Below, in pieces: positions 46,344 through 61,109 of a stretch of DNA of 64,000 nucleotides. The stretch is taken from positions 4,092,001 to 4,156,000 of the forward strand of contig NC_133123.1 in NCBI RefSeq assembly GCF_033568475.1, written 5' to 3'. The notes under the pieces were generated by a model that was given only the letters and a program-made list of their open reading frames with translations, had not been told where the DNA came from and searched no databases. Origin of the DNA: Henckelia pumila (Eukaryota > Streptophyta > Magnoliopsida > Lamiales > Gesneriaceae). Within the stretch, counting starts at the first letter, position 1. Each line of letters opens with the position of its first letter. A program made the position numbers and the translations under genes.

Positions 46344-49129
46344 TATAAATATTGAAAAATAATTTTTATATATAGAATGGTGGTGCAAATAACTTGTATT
46401 AATTATTTGGTGGAATTAATTAATTATTTTGAATCTGATTATCAAGCCTTGATATTTCGATTGTGTTAACTATACTTATTTATCAGTTTATAGTCATTTC
46501 GTCAGGATTAATTCAAATCGTCCTTAAAAAGGCAATGTGAAATCGATCCCAATGCCACTTAAAATCATAATCCATATCTATGCATGCTTTCACAAATCCC
46601 AAATAATTCCACCAAAACGTCTATAAAATCCATAGACTGATCACTCAGCTTGATCCAAGTCACCACACCATGCAGAAGTTTCAAAATATAAATAAACAGA
46701 GAATAATATTCAATAATTTTTATTTTTTTACAGAATTGATCAATAAAATGCATTTTATTAATTTGATATTTTGATGTAACATAGAGTAAATATTATTTGA
46801 GATCCGTTGCTTATGCAAGCCATTTGGACCCACTTTTTTTCCCCCCAGCCGCCGCCCGTCCGTACACAAAGTCACAAACCACACAATCTTTTCTCCTCGT
46901 ACGAGTAAAAGATTCTCCAACCCCACCCTAATTGCATCCCAGGTGATAGCTCGGGGACCATTATAGATCATGCTCTTACTTTTAAGATACTCTTGGTTTT
47001 TCAGATTACAGGATCAATATAAATATCTTCTTCATACAACGTATTACATATATACTGCGCGACCAAGATGTTGTAAATTGTATTATCTTAAATATTACGT
47101 AATTCCTAGCCAATCCCTAGCTAAAAACCATCTTTCATGTATGTGAAAGAATTACATTCTACGGTCCCGACTCAACACAATACGGCATACCCTCGCCAGT
47201 CTTGGACCCTAACACGGGCCAGTCGTTCCAGCTCAAGTGGATGCATGGGTCGACTAGAGGCTCGCTCGATCGGTAGATGATCTTTTTTTGAGAACACTTT
47301 GTCAAGTCGCCAATTAATCCACCACCATATATATAAACTCCGTTGTTATTGAGCAGAAATGATGTGTCTCATTTATATATAAGTTGGATGATCCATGGCC
47401 TCTTTCGAATAAATTTATTAGTAACGTCCCCTTTTGGACATTTCGATGATTTCATAAATATTATAATGAAAATTAAAATGTATTTAATTTAATTCCATAA
47501 AATTTTAAATTATATTTCCATCCTAATCACTAGTACGGACTTTCTTATTGATCGATCGATTTTTTTTCATTATATGGCTTCTGGTCATTTTCTCCATTGT
47601 ATTTCAATGTACTATGTGGTCGAAATTCCACTTGCCCCAAATCCTTTCAATTATGCACCAAACCACAAATTAACAAGACCTCCCTCGTTCATGCTCGCTA
47701 GTCTAGCATATAATCAGCGCAACACCAAACATACGCATATAATTTGAATAATATCTCGTATATATGAGCACAAATTATATGTATGTTTATTTTAGATTAA
47801 AAATAATATGCGTGTTTATTCGATTTGAATCTGGTAGGAGATTATAAAAATGGTAAAAAAGAAAAAAGAAAAAAGCACAAGCATGCATGCGGAAATTGCT
47901 TTGGTGTGGCGAAGCAATAATAAAGTCTAGAAAGTAGAGATGTAAACTTCAGTGCCAAGTTTGCAAGATATTATAACACCTCTTAGGCGTGCTAGGCTGA
48001 GGCCCAATATATCCTATTATTTGGTACTTAAATGTGTTAATACTAATTAATTACCCATCTGCATCTATAAAAATAAATAACTGATGATATGTTTATTCTT
48101 AGAAAAAAAAACTTTCTTACACCTATCCACACACACTTCGCTAGCTAGTAGCGTATTTTTATTTTTTTTAATCAATCGGTTCGCTGATAGTGGCAGCTAA
48201 TGAATAATTTAAGGATAAAAAAAATAAATTTTTATGATGAATATTAAATTAGTTAAATATCTTTTGAAACCACTGCTAATTAATTATATATATGGGTATA
48301 TGCCTTGTCTCCACACTTTTCCATGACCATATAATATTTTATTTGAATAATTGAACGCTTTTGATCATTGTGGCATACGTAGATAAATACAGGCATTAGT
48401 ACTTGTTAGATGTGGAATTAAGCAAACAAATTCTGCGCAATAAATCTGAGGCGTCCGTACGCAACTTATCATGGTCATCTTATGTTTTTTTATGTGTACT
48501 TGTACTGTATAACTAAAGGTGCCGTACCTTTAACTGACCTATTTTAATTAATTAATTACTCTGTTTCCGTGAGAGAGTACTTAGTACTAATTAATCAACA
48601 CTGAAGACATAGAGAATGGGAAAAGGACAGATCATGTTATATGATCCGTGGGTCATATCTTCTGCATTTCATGTCGTGTTTGGCCAACATGGTAGTCAAA
48701 ATTTTCAACCAATAGTAATTTATAATGTTCAATTATATATTATCAGCATTTACACAAAAATTATGGCTCCTATATATCTGCATATATAGAGAGAGAGATA
48801 TATATAAAAGCTGAAAACTTAATTGTCATGACCCAACAATATTGTCCCATTTGCGGTTTTAGTAGAGATTTGTGATCACATGCCAACTTAAATGTCTAAC
48901 ATGTTTCTTTAGGTTAACCGTTTTAAACATGTTTCTTTAGGTCTAACATATTTTAAACGTTTGATATATATGTCCCAAGTTGCTAGACCACATGAGAGAC
49001 GCTGCACGTTACATTTTCTGTTGACATCGTTACAGACTTACAGCTTAAAACTATGAGTCCCTTGAACCAAAGGGGTCGATATTCACTGGGACATAACGTA
49101 CATTGTTCCTCTCACTATACTCGAGGCGG
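46344..49129. other. AT-rich intergenic DNA, no gene recognised
   Basis: Frames at 46565-46971 on the minus strand have no domain and no splice support. Short duplications such as ACATGTTTCTTTAGGT near 48899 and 48928 are present. Nothing else could be supported. Confidence 0.5.
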
Positions 49130-49862
49130 ATGCGAGGGTGATCGCGATGCGGTTTTGCGTTTTTTTAAATAAATTCAAATCGAATCGCCACATACGGTCG
49201 GTTAGTATTTTTAAAAATAATCGCGATTTTACATATAGAATTGGTTCTATGGCTTTAAGCGATTTCGGACGGTTTGCGATTTTTTTATTCAAAATATTAC
49301 AAAATATATATTTTAAAAAAATAACAACATAGTATATTTCAAATATAAAATGTCTTACAAAAATAAAGTTGAATAAATCAATTATCGAGATTCAAACCTA
49401 ATTTAATAATTGAGCGCAACAAAATACACGCAACAAAAATGACATTTATACTATATTGTCAAAAAAAATTTAAACTTTTAAACTTCAAAAAAAATATTTG
49501 TAGTAAAATAACTAAATTCTCTTATAATACTAATTTGTAGAATATTTAAAAAAATATTGAGTTTTCTTTATAGGATGAGTACTTTTGAAGATAGTTGAGA
49601 ATGATATATATAGTGACGACTTCCTTAAATGAACGTGTTGTTACAATTATCATAATTCTTTGTCAAATATTATGAAAAGTGGTTTAGGCGAGGCAGTTTG
49701 GTGCGATTTTTTACAAAAATAACCGAACCATGTATATGGTATTATTTAAGATTAATAATTTTAATCATGGTTTCTGAAAAAAAAATTTAAAAAAAAACGA
49801 TGCGGTGCAATTCGATTCGGGCGATTAGAGAGGTTTTTTTAAAAAATCGATCACCCCTCAAC
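49130..49862. mobile_element. Possible non-autonomous hAT-like remnant
   Basis: The left end GCGAGGGTGATCGCGATGCGG and the right end read inversely GAGGGGTGATCGATT resemble each other and plant hAT termini. GCGGTTTTGCG-like and GATGCGGTGCAATTCG-like subterminal sequences lie inside. No target duplication was found, so the edges are approximate. Confidence 0.35.
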
Positions 49863-50574
49863 CAAACAATCAAATTTGTAGGCTTGATGAGAGATTTTTT
49901 AGCTGTATTACTATTTTGATTTTTTTTTTAGTACAAATATTTTGAATTTGAGTCATGATATTTGCACGAGTATAATTCGTATAATTATATTACCAAAAAC
50001 CCGGTCCTCGTCAAGGAGCAAAGGAAAAAAACAGAGAGAGATTGAAAAATGAAAAGCCTACAAGTGAGAACGGTCAAATTTTCAACATCCCAGTTTTCCT
50101 TTTAAAAAATGTGAACGTTACTTGACAAAGTTTATATTTTGACTTACAATTAACGCTATGCGTGCTTTATTTGAGGAAATTTAATAATACGGCCAAAAAC
50201 ATCGTGCTCGTGATTGATTCATTTGAAAAATACTAGGCGACACATGTTTTTTTCCTCAAAATTATTCTATATTTTATAAGATTTAAATATAAGAATTCGC
50301 GAGTGAAATGAACAAAAGTCAAAAGTGAAGTTGGAATTGGATCGATCTTACAATTGCATGCTCTCAATGTAATGTCATCGAAGCGTTAAAGTGACGGTGA
50401 ATCCCCAAAATGCATGTATATCTTGAATCAATTTATGATATATATATGTTCAATCAATGCCGACATATATAATGTTAACAATGAATAGAGATAGCATTCA
50501 CGACTAGTCAAAAGTTCATGATTACTCGTGAAGAAACTCCTTTAACCTCCTACAATCTTCACATGTAAGGAAAC

Positions 50575-50609
<35 letters not shown>

Positions 50610-50964
50610 AACTAATTATTTTATGACAATATCATCTATATTCAATCAAACTATTGATGGTGAAATTTACTCTTATCGTGACAGGGGAACCAGACAAATC
50701 AAACATACGTATGAAGAGGGGAAATCAAAGCTACAAAGAAAACATTTTTAATTAGATACAAAAGTTTATACAATTAGCCCCTCCTGTGTGAAGGTGATTG
50801 AAGGAAACAAAAATTTGTAAAGATAATTTAAGAGTACAATCAGTACAATCCCTCTTGGTTATAATTACATATGTTCCCATAACTTTTCAAGAAACTCAAG
50901 AAACAAAAATTATGCATTAGAAAAATGTTTTACACACACTCGATCGAACGTACAAAAGAAAACT
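49863..50964. other. Intergenic DNA with a 32-base poly(C) run
   Basis: A homopolymer of 32 C lies at 50576-50607. The last part near 50900-50964 is probably 3' untranslated sequence of the following minus-strand gene. No gene is supported. Confidence 0.6.
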
Positions 50965-51952
50965 TCATGTATTTATTAGTCCACGGGGCCGATTCCTTTC
51001 CAGCAAGCCTTCCATGATCACCCTTTTCTTGTCCTCCTCCGAATCGATGCTGTAGTTCGGCGACAAGTCGACGCTGCCGGCTGCACTTTCCGTCCGGCAT
51101 CGCTGTCGTTGGCGGCGGCAGGGAGCAAAGAAAAGGCACGCTGAAGTGCAAGTGACAATGGCAAAAACCTTCCCCCAAAAAACCAGAGCCACCAAACAGA
51201 TCAGAAATATGCACATTCCAACTGTACACACACACTTTTCACCATCCCTCCTCACGGCTTGTGGACTCGAGGCTTGTTTGAAATCCAGCGAAGACGCAGA
51301 TCGCCTGATTCTTTCCGATCCAGAGCGCGAGTCTGATGAAATCGAAGAGGATCGGGACGACAATCTCGACGAATCTGAGACACTGGGAGAGAATATTGAA
51401 GAAGCGTTTGAATTTGTTCGTAACAGTAGGCCCTCTGGATTCTTTTTGGTATTTACATATTTTGCATTTGCCGACGATGATGAATAGCCACTGTTTGATC
51501 GGAATGAATCTTGTCCGGATTTCTTGTTCCGATATTTCTTGGCCTGTCGAGTAATTTCAACCAACAACGTTATTAATAAAGAAACATAAGCCTCGATTTT
51601 CCAATTAACGATGCATCATATAAAAAACAGAGAAACCAATTAATCAAGATTCAAACCGAAAGGAGTTGACCAAAACCCAAGAATCGAATCAACGAATATT
51701 AATCAATCAGAACCAAAATTCAGACAGTTTATAAGAAAAAAAAAAACTAAAACTAAAACTACCCTTAACCCTTACCAATGACGTTTTGAAGAAAATGGCC
51801 TTCATCGCTGCGGCGAAACCCCGGTGAGCCTTCTTCTTCCTTGTGACGGAACTCTCCGAGTCATGACCGGGGTCTTCATCGGCGAAAACTGGGCTAAAAC
51901 ACGTAAAAAACTTGCTCCTCCCCCGACTCTTTACGTGATCCATTCCATGCAA
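50965..51952 (-). CDS. Uncharacterised plant membrane protein, 251 residues
   Basis: Two exons, 51952-51776 and 51543-50965, join in frame at GT-AG borders. I do not recognise a named family. Residues 1-59 are basic, with two phenylalanine-rich motifs (SKFFTCFSP, MKAIFFKTS). A Lys-rich segment and a long Ser-rich low-complexity region (about 72-155, SRLSSRSSSISSDSRSGSE) follow. One long or two short hydrophobic helices span about 164-200 and include several Cys. The C-terminal tail is charged, with SIDSEEDKKRVIMEGLLERN. The Ser-rich part could be a phosphorylated cytosolic region. Codon usage and splice sites look normal, so it is probably a real gene. Function is unknown. Confidence 0.75.
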
Positions 51953-53956
51953 TTAAAATCTCACAAATGAAGGGGAGAAAGAAAAGGAAAGAAACGGCAA
52001 TTTTATTAAAAATTATTAAAAAGTAAATAGAAGATGAATAGATTTTGGTTTGTTAAAAATAGTGGCGAATATTTAGGGGACGGGTGTCTGAGAAAACCAA
52101 GGGACGTGTTTTGTAGTGTGTGGATTTGGACGAAATAAGCAGAGGAAAGCCGGCTTTGCCGCTCTACGTAGAGGCCAGGGGATGGATCCAGGAAATTGAA
52201 TTTAAATGTAATTCGTATCCCAGGAGACAAATATGGGATTTTATTATATTCTACACACACAAAAATGGGGTGCTGGCTTTTATCCCCCATATATTTTATA
52301 CTAAAAAACTAGTATACATATATATTTTTACATCATCCCTGTTTTCACTCGCAAAACATTTACGTGTTTTCTTATCCGTACATGTGTTTGCTCACTCACG
52401 TAAATAACTAATAAAATACCAATACTCGGGATCACGTGTTTATACAATACGATTTTTTTAAAAATAAAAACAAAAAAATAGAAAACATTTTTGAAAAATA
52501 TTTTTTTTAAAGAAATTATTATTACATGTGCACACGATATAAAATAAAAAATAATAAAATACTAGTAAACATATGCACATGATACATGCACATAAGTTAA
52601 AATTTTATCTAAAATATAGTTTTATATTTGTGCATAATAAACTTTTAGATGGAATAGATATAATATAATAAAACATAAACTTTCTAAAATTAAACAGGTC
52701 CAATATGAAGCCCAATATATAAGAGCATTTGAAATGGATATAGGCCCAATCAAGATGCTCAAAATTTGATCCGCCCAAAACATATCACGTTGGATTGTGC
52801 AAAAGTGGAGGGAACTGCTCAAGGCTCATTCGAAGGTATAAATTATAATGATAACTATTAAAAAAATTTGCAACAAAAGACTGAACATGTGAACCGTACC
52901 CGTTAATCTGATAAAAGTTTTGGGTTTCCTTTATTAGTGGGACTAATAAATTCTTCGTTTGCAGAAATGGGCTGCTCGTAGGGAGTCCCTTTATATACTA
53001 ATGCATCCGTGTACGTAAGTATAATATTTTTTTAAATTAATTTGATTATATTTAAACTGAAGTGATATCATATTTGTAAAAATTAAGGAGTGGTTAAACT
53101 GTAATTTGAAATATCGAAATGAAAAAATAATAGTGTAATGTCTATACCATATAAGAGTAGTTTTGACGAAAAAATAAAAAAATATAGTATATTTTTTTGT
53201 TTAATAAACATGTTTTTTTTATATAGTATAAATATCCAATTTAAATTCTACAAATCTATTTCAAAAATACTTTCACCAACACCAAAACAAAATCACAAGA
53301 ATAAAATAGTTACCGAAACAATAATTGTTCGTGCCAAAAAAAATCAAAACTTAACATTCCAACATTTAAAATGTTCACAACTTCGAGGATTGTTATGATT
53401 TATATATTTATTTTTATGACTTAAAAATTCGGCGGTCGTTGGCTTTTCGATGTGTATGGGTAAATTCCGTGGCTTTTGATGTGTATGGGTAAACTCCGAA
53501 CTATGATATTAATCAAGTAATCCGCATTTGTCAAACTCTGCGCCACATATTTGTCTTAAAAAATGTTATATTGAACATATGATAATTTTTCAAGAGTTTA
53601 TCTACTTTATTGACTCGAACCTTGACTCATATGATCTATATTTTTGATTGATTAACGAGAGGAAAAAGAAGCAACCAACACAAAACCGCGAGTCCTGTGA
53701 AATGAAATAGTTTTGTTTCGGGTAAGGCAAGTGGACAACACAAGCACGCAAACTACACTAGACTGGGCTGCGCTTGCTTTTCTGCTTTCTCCTTCTCCAA
53801 ACGTTAGGGCAAAGAATATATACTACTCATTAATTATATATAATAGCAGTATCACCAACACACACTCCACTCTAGTCAACACCATTTCGCCGCCTTATCG
53901 CATAGGGGATATTTATACTCAGAGATCAGAAAACACCAATCGCTGCGATTCGTTCT
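51953..53956. other. Intergenic DNA between the membrane-protein gene and UBP14
   Basis: The two genes are divergent, so both promoters lie here. A roughly 30-base unit containing GATGTGTATGGGTAAA is present twice at about 53436-53498. Small frames near 52006-52407 and 53138-53398 overlap on both strands or lack motifs. Confidence 0.5.
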
Positions 53957-56900
53957 ATGGATTTGCTTCGATCGTATCTCTCGCGAGTTCGGATCCCTGA
54001 GCCTACTAATCGCATCTACAAGGAGGAGTGCTGCATTTCTTACGATACTCCGGTATTTACTTTCTCCTTTTATTCTTTTCGTGCTCTACTTTTGCTGCGA
54101 ACTTTTCGTGTTCTTCGTTTGCAACTAGAGATTTTGTGCTTCTGAGTGCGGAGTTGTGTTATAATAGACTGTTATTCTTTTTTGCTTGACGTTAGGATAC
54201 TCTGTTAGTGAATTAGGGTTAGTAAGATGTAGCTATTCGATTGTTTCAGGATGACTTGTGGGTGGTAATTGAGAATTGGTTTCATATGATTTTGGCTCTG
54301 TTAATCCACTTCAGCTTTTTGTAATTTTTATTTTTTGTACGTATTGTGTGATGGAGGAGTTACCGAGCAATCTGTTTCTATCAGTGTAAGTTGAAGTGCG
54401 TCACTGCATGCCCCTGCTCGGTCGACCATTGTATATTATGAGGTGGATGAACTGTGCCACTACTTTTATTGATTATTTGACTATTTGATATTGTTTTCAC
54501 TTTTTTCCAGAAATCAGATGGCGGGTTGTTCGTGGACATGAATTCGTTTCTTGCTTTTGGCAAGGATTATGTGGGCTGGAATTATGAGAAGAGTGGAAAC
54601 CCTGTTTATCTGCACATCAAGGAGACTCCGAAACCTGTATCTGAAGACAGGCCTTTGAAGAAACCAACACTTCTAGCCATAGGTACTCACAGATTTTATG
54701 CTATTCTTTGGTTTATGGGAGTGCACATAGTGATGAGGTTCTTAGAAAAACATAGTGATCGGTTCACTTTTATTTCAAATCACATGTACTTCAAAGGGGG
54801 AAAGCAAAATAATTCTCATGTAGAATTTAAATTCTGAATTACTTCCCAGCGTGTGCATTTCAAATGATTGAAGATGATACCTTTTTGGCATGTTTCTCAA
54901 TGTTTTGGATGTGCTATGATATTTCTAAAGTATGTATTTGGCTCATCAAGTGTTTACCCTGGCAGATTCTAGAGTTTTTTGTTTGTATTTACTAATTATT
55001 TGCTTTATAGTTGTACCATTTTGGAAGACAGTTCCTTGAGTTTCATTTTCTGTTTGCAGGTATTGACGGAGGATTTGATAACAATGACCCAGAATTCGAA
55101 GCAAGCTATGAAATAGTTATTTTGCCAGACTATTTGACTCTTCCTTTCCCATCTGTGGAGTTGCCTGAAAAGGTATTCTTCCCATTCGTGTGTCACTCAC
55201 ATGTTATTTTGTATTATGAATTTCTTCAGAGAATCATCTAGATAAACTATTCAATGAATGGCCTGAAATACACAGGCATAGTTTTTAGGTATTTTGTGTC
55301 TGTCTTGTAGGTTAGATTAGCAGTTGATTCTATAATCTTGAATACGGGCGCAGAAAAGAAAGAGCAAGTTGCTGCCTGGACTGCCGATACAAAAATCATC
55401 AGTAAACATGCCATGGATTTGAAACAGCTTGACAATGGGGTTGTTGTTCCTCCATCTGGTTGGAAGTGTGAGAAGTGTGATAAGACTGAAAATCTTTGGT
55501 TAAATTTAACAGATGGGTCAATCCTTTGCGGTAGAAGAAACTGGGATGGAAGTGGGGGTAATGACCATGCTGTTAACCATTACATTGTGACTAAATATCC
55601 ATTGGCTGTAAAGCTTGGAACTATAACCGCTGATTTAGAGGCAGCAGGTAATGCCTACATTCTCTTTGCTATCTGTAGCCTCCTGGGGATTTATCATGCT
55701 GTTGTTGCCCCAGTTTTCATTATTGATACAAGAGCTTTATTTGTGACAACCACATGGCCAAGTTATCTTGTTTGAAACTGATGCCCTTTGTTTCTCACTG
55801 AATGATGCCATATTTGTATGGCATCACACCATCACCTCTTTGGTATCTGCTTTATTTGTGGTGCATTGGTGGGATGATGGGCAAATTTATTCAGCAGATA
55901 GAAGAACTTGATATTCCAATTACTTATTGTACCAGTTTGGTTTGTTTTGGTATGGATGGGTGTTTTGTTTGTGGCGGTGGCAGTGGTTGGGGATGGACTA
56001 ATCCTCCCGGCTCCAAGGAAGCATTTGGATTCCCCGTGTTACATGCTATGATTGGCTTAATAATTTTTCAAACTAGAGTTTTTGATATTATGATATATTT
56101 ATGAAGATGTTCAGCCTCATACTTGCTGCTAATTTTCTCTCAAAATCTTAAAATTTTTTCTTCTTATTTGTAATTGTATCAGAATGTTGTTGGAGCTGCG
56201 GACCTAATTATAACTGCTCTTTGTGGTAGATGTATCTGATAGAGTACTGTTAAGAATCACAACTTGAATAAGCTCACTACCATTTTCAAATATAATCATG
56301 AAATTCAAATTTTGGCAGCTCAGATGTTTACTCTTATGACGAGGATGCAAGTGTTGTAGACCCACTCCTAGCACAACATATGCTACACTTTGGTATTGAT
56401 TTTTCATCCTTGCAAAAGGTATGAGTAACTTTAATGCATTTAAAAATTTATGTTATCTTTACAAAATCTAGAACTGTCCTGGCCCTCATGGGCCTTGTGG
56501 ATGTTAGAAAATGTGATGTGCTAACTGCTAACTGCATATACTTATCACTTGACTGTTAGTACACGCTAATCTGTTTTTTACAGATATTCCTATAAATCAA
56601 TAACTTTTTGATTTCTTAAATAATCTCTCTTTATGCAACTTTTGTTTGGACACTATTGAACTTTGCTGTTTATTTATTTATCTGGTTCATTAAATATCCT
56701 CAAATAATAGTTAGTTGTTTGTTTGTTTCCTAATTAAAATAGCCATTATTATTGGCATCATAATCCTAATTTTTGCTACTTGATAAATTTGACTTATTGC
56801 TGTGCTAGACTGAATTGACGACTGCTGAGAGAGAACTTGATCATAATACCAGTTTTGACTGGAACCGCATTCAAGAGAGTGGAAAAGAAGTTGTGCCTCT

Positions 56901-59900
56901 ATCTGGGCCAGGTTACACAGGACTTGTAAATCTGGGCAACAGGTTTATTATTTTGATTTTAGTGTTGCTGAAATCTCATGCCATTTCTTCCTTCTCGGTT
57001 CCTGAAATTTGATATTTGCAGTTGTTACTTGGCTGCAACTATGCAAGTTGTATTTTCTACACATGGCTTCTGTTCACGGTTAGTTGTTTGCAATGCCTTG
57101 AAGAAATTTAGCTATTCTCAGTGTAGGCACCACATCTTATTATGCATCTATTTATTTATTTACCTTTTTGGTTTTCCTTTTAGATTCTATAAGCACCAAA
57201 GTTTGAAAGCAGCTTTTGATATGGCTCCTGCTGATCCAACTGTAGACTTGAATATGCAATTGTAAGTAGCTAGCCTTCTTCGACAAAATAATGAATGTCC
57301 TAGTTCAGTTGTACTTGGTGGAAAATGTTCTTCCCATTTTTCTATTATCTTGCATATTAAATTCATTGATGATTCGAAACTGCTTCCTTCCTACACACAA
57401 TTAAATAACGATTTCCCAATTCAGTTGTACCTGAAATTCAAGAGAAACTAAATTATTTTCTGCAAGTTCCTGTCAGAAGAATTTCAGGAAGTTGCACTAT
57501 GTACATACCAGTTGATCATCCTGCATAGGCGGTGAGCTTGGTGATGTAGTTTTTGGTAGATAAATAACGTTGCAAATCATGTTTTAAGAGTTAATTTCAA
57601 GTGTAAATGCATCAGATGTTTTAATCTTTCAATTCTGTTGAATAAATTAGGTCGGAAAGTTATCATGGCTCGTCTATTAGATGTGTGATTGTGGTTTTTA
57701 TGAGGATTTGTTTTTAGAAAGGTTGATGTCGAGTTGGTGATACAGTTCAGCATGACTATAAAAAGTGTAGTGGATTCTATAACCCTTAAAACCTATGTGT
57801 GTGTGGTCACTCTATAGGACTATAAAAAGTTCAGTGGATTATGTAGCCCTTAAACTTAAAAACTAAATTTTTGTAGTCACTATATAGGTTGATAATTGGT
57901 ATGAAAATCATTGTTTTTGACTTGTGAGCTAAAAGCTGTTAATGCCTTCCTTTTCAACTCTTGGATGTGCCTTTTATGGTGCAAGGCTTTTATTGTCTGA
58001 TTGTACCAGGCAATATCGAAGAAAGAAAATTGCTGTTTCTACATTAATTGATTAAACCTATTCCATTTTCTTTGCAGAACAAAACTAGCTCATGGCTTAC
58101 TTTCTGGTAAATATTCCATTCCAGCTTCCAAGGTAAGTTATGCCATATTCATTGAAACTTCATTGTTTTTACTGTGGGTAACAGTTGCCTATTTTGTCAT
58201 ACAGAAAGACAAGGCAGGGGATGCAGACGACACTTCTTTAAATGCTGTAAGCATCCTTGAGTTTGGTCCTTTGATTGCTTCCGTTATATGAATTCTGGTT
58301 CTCTAATCCTGGTTGTTTGTCTATCTTCCAGAAACAAGTTGGAGTTTCTCCTCGTATGTTCAAGTCCGTTATTGCTGCAAAACACCCCGAATTCTCAACT
58401 ATGAGACAACAGGTTGTTTACTAGGTTAATTGTTATTGGTGGGTACTGGGTTGAGAGAATTCTTGTACGGAAACCTTTGTTTTGCTCTTTAAAAAGTTGA
58501 TTTCTGCAGTTTCTTCAGTCATTTTGTCTGTTATTGCTGCATTTTTTGTAATAGTATAGATGACGAACAGAAATTTATGTCTAGGATGCTTTAGAGTTCT
58601 TCCTGCATTTTATCGACCAAGTTGAGCGGATTAACTCTGGAAACCCAAACTTGGATCCTTCAAAGAGTTTCAAGTTTGGCATTGAAGAGCGATTGCAATG
58701 CAGCTCGGGCAAGGTTGCCTATAACAGAAGAAATGATTATATTCTCTCTCTCAACATTCCTCTCCATAAAGCTATAAACAAAAGTAAGTTTGTTTCATGA
58801 TCACAAGTATAATATAATGACACTTTTCATATATTATATCTATTATTCTAACATCAAGTTTCTTAAAAATCCAGAAGAACTCCAAAATTTTGAAGTCGAG
58901 AAGGATGCTATGGGGAAGGAGCTGTGAGTTGGAATTCTCCCAAGCGCCTATATGGTCATCTTCATCATACTCTTAGCTAAATATATAGTATTTTGGCAGG
59001 TCCTCTGATGAAATTGTTCACCCTCGCCCAAGGGTATCGTTGATGGATTGTCTGGATTGTTTCTCTGCTCCTGAGGAGTTAAATGATTTTTACAGCACAG
59101 CCTTAGATGCTAAGACAACTGCAATCAAGTGAGTTTCTCCTCTCCTTTTATTTTTCCTTGTAAAATTATATAACTACGTTTTTAGTTTCCTGAATTTAAT
59201 TCTTTAGGCTGAATATTTGGTTTTTTATTTTTTCTGCACGTCTAAAATGTTTATGTTTATCGCCGCAGAACTGCAGGTCTGACTTCATTTCCTGATTATT
59301 TGGTATTGCACATGAGAAAATTTGTCCTCGACTCGGGGTGGGTCCCAAGAAAACTAGGTATGCAGTCGTTAATCTTCGTTTCATTTGCGCAAAATAGCAG
59401 TTGATTGAGAATGGTTGGTGACTCTTTTTGAATTGATTTCATAGATGTCTATATAGACGTTCCAGATATGATAGACATTAGTCATATGCGCAGCAAAGGT
59501 CTTCAGCTCGGGGAAGAATTGTTACCGGATAATGGTATGTCATTTCATCATTTTTCCCATTGTTGAGGTTGAATAGTGAAAAAGTCTGGATGTGTTAAAT
59601 TTTTGCAGTTACTCATCGTAACAAATTTAGCATTAGTTACTTTCCCTTATGCTTACTATTAGTGGAACTTGTTATCATCCTTTCATTGATTTTTTGAATG
59701 TCTGATCCTTTATTGTGTCGGTGTTATCCTTTTCATTTCTTTTCCTTTGTTAGTGATCTGTCTAGTGCATGTTTGCAGTTTTACACGGATTACAATGCTT
59801 CTGATGTTTTTTTCTTTTTAAAAGGTGGTTTCTTGTGTTACAATCTGTACGATTCCAATTAGTTTTGTGTGATTATAATGATGTGTATATCATCTAGCTG

Positions 59901-61109
59901 TCTTACTGTATCACTCAAGGTGAAAAACTTTAATGGGAGAGCTTTACTTGATTCTTTTTATAATTGTTTGTAAGAATGCATGCCAAGGATAGACAACTTG
60001 CATTGGTGAGACCTCATCGTTTATGTCAGTCTTGTCTTACTAAGGATCATTAATGCTATTCACAATTGTTACAAGGTCATCATGATTACTTAACAAGAAT
60101 TTGTAAAAAGGGTTATCCCTACGTTGGACCAATTATCACAGAGTGCCCCCTTTTATTAGCTGTTTTTCTTCTCCAGTCTCCACATCACGCCTTAAAACTG
60201 TTGTTATTTTCAACCTCTGTCTAAATGTGCAGCTTCTTTAGACGGCGGAGTGAAGGCTGATGAAGACATTATTTCCCAACTGATGTCAATGGGATTTAAT
60301 TATCTTCATTGTCAAAAGGCTGCTATCAATACCTCCAATGCTGGAGTGGAAGCAGCAACAAATTGGCTGTTTGACCATATGAATGATCCAGGTAATTCCT
60401 CTTCAAACTTGGATCTTCAGAGACCAGTTTTGTTATATAAGAGTTTCCCCATCGTATATGCTACACAAATTAATATCACTTTTTTCTTCAAGATATTGAT
60501 GAACCTATAAAAAAAGAGCAAAAGAGTTCTCTACATATTGACCAGTCAAAATTTGATACTTTAGTATCATTTGGCATTGAGGAAGAAGTTGCTCGGAAGG
60601 CGCTACAAGCAACGGTAAAATACTATAAGCCTAAAAATTTTGGGATGCATTTTGCTTTTCATGTAATGCTCTCCACAATAATTTGCAGGGTGGTGATATC
60701 GAAAAGGCTACAGAATGGATATTTAATCCTCCTCCTGGTTTGTCAAATATGGAAACGACACCAAGTAGCAGTGGCTCCGTGGTTGATGATACTCTACCTG
60801 ATGGAAAAGGAAGTTAGTTCCAAAGTCCTTTAGGCTTATGTTGATGTTTTCATTCTAGATTCTCAACAATGCTTCTGCTTATGCTTAAAGTAACCAGTTT
60901 TGTGCTAACGTGTGTATGTTTCTTGTTTAGAATACCGGCTACTTGGGTTCGTGAGCCACATTGGCACTTCTACTCATTGTGGGCATTATGTTGCTCATAT
61001 CTACAAAGACGGGAGATGGGTGATTTTCAATGATGAGAAAGTTGGGGTTTCTCAGGATCTACCTATTGACATGGGGTACTTGTATTTCTTCGAGAGATTT
61101 GATGGCTGA
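53957..61109 (+). CDS. UBP14: Ubiquitin carboxyl-terminal hydrolase 14 (USP5/isopeptidase T type)
   Basis: Deubiquitinase that takes apart unanchored polyubiquitin chains and recycles ubiquitin. Twenty exons: 53957-54052, 54511-54682, 55060-55172, 55311-55647, 56324-56418, 56809-56942, 57022-57078, 57184-57261, 58078-58132, 58205-58246, 58332-58412, 58585-58783, 58875-58923, 59000-59128, 59269-59357, 59445-59534, 60233-60391, 60493-60614, 60689-60812, 60931-61109. All phases agree and give 799 residues, close to Arabidopsis UBP14. Domains: N-terminal variant zinc region; ubiquitin-binding zinc finger with C180, C183, C200, H213; catalytic Cys box GLVNLGNSCYLAATMQ with C317; two UBA domains near 613-652 and 676-715; His box GTSTHCGHYVAH with H759 and a following WVIFND. 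All catalytic residues are present. In Arabidopsis, loss of UBP14 blocks early embryo growth. Exon 5 uses an acceptor after CTCAG, not the GGCAG five bases earlier, because only that keeps the frame. Confidence 0.97.

Noticed and set aside
35261-46880. 18-base sequence CGTACACAAAGTCACAAA shared near 35270 and 46861
   Set aside because: The match does not extend beyond the shared bases and no element boundary was found; it may be chance or a tiny repeat remnant.
55802-56104. 100-codon plus frame with Cys/Gly-rich stretch
   Set aside because: It lies in intron 4 of UBP14 and has no domain; the exon model on both sides is in phase without it.
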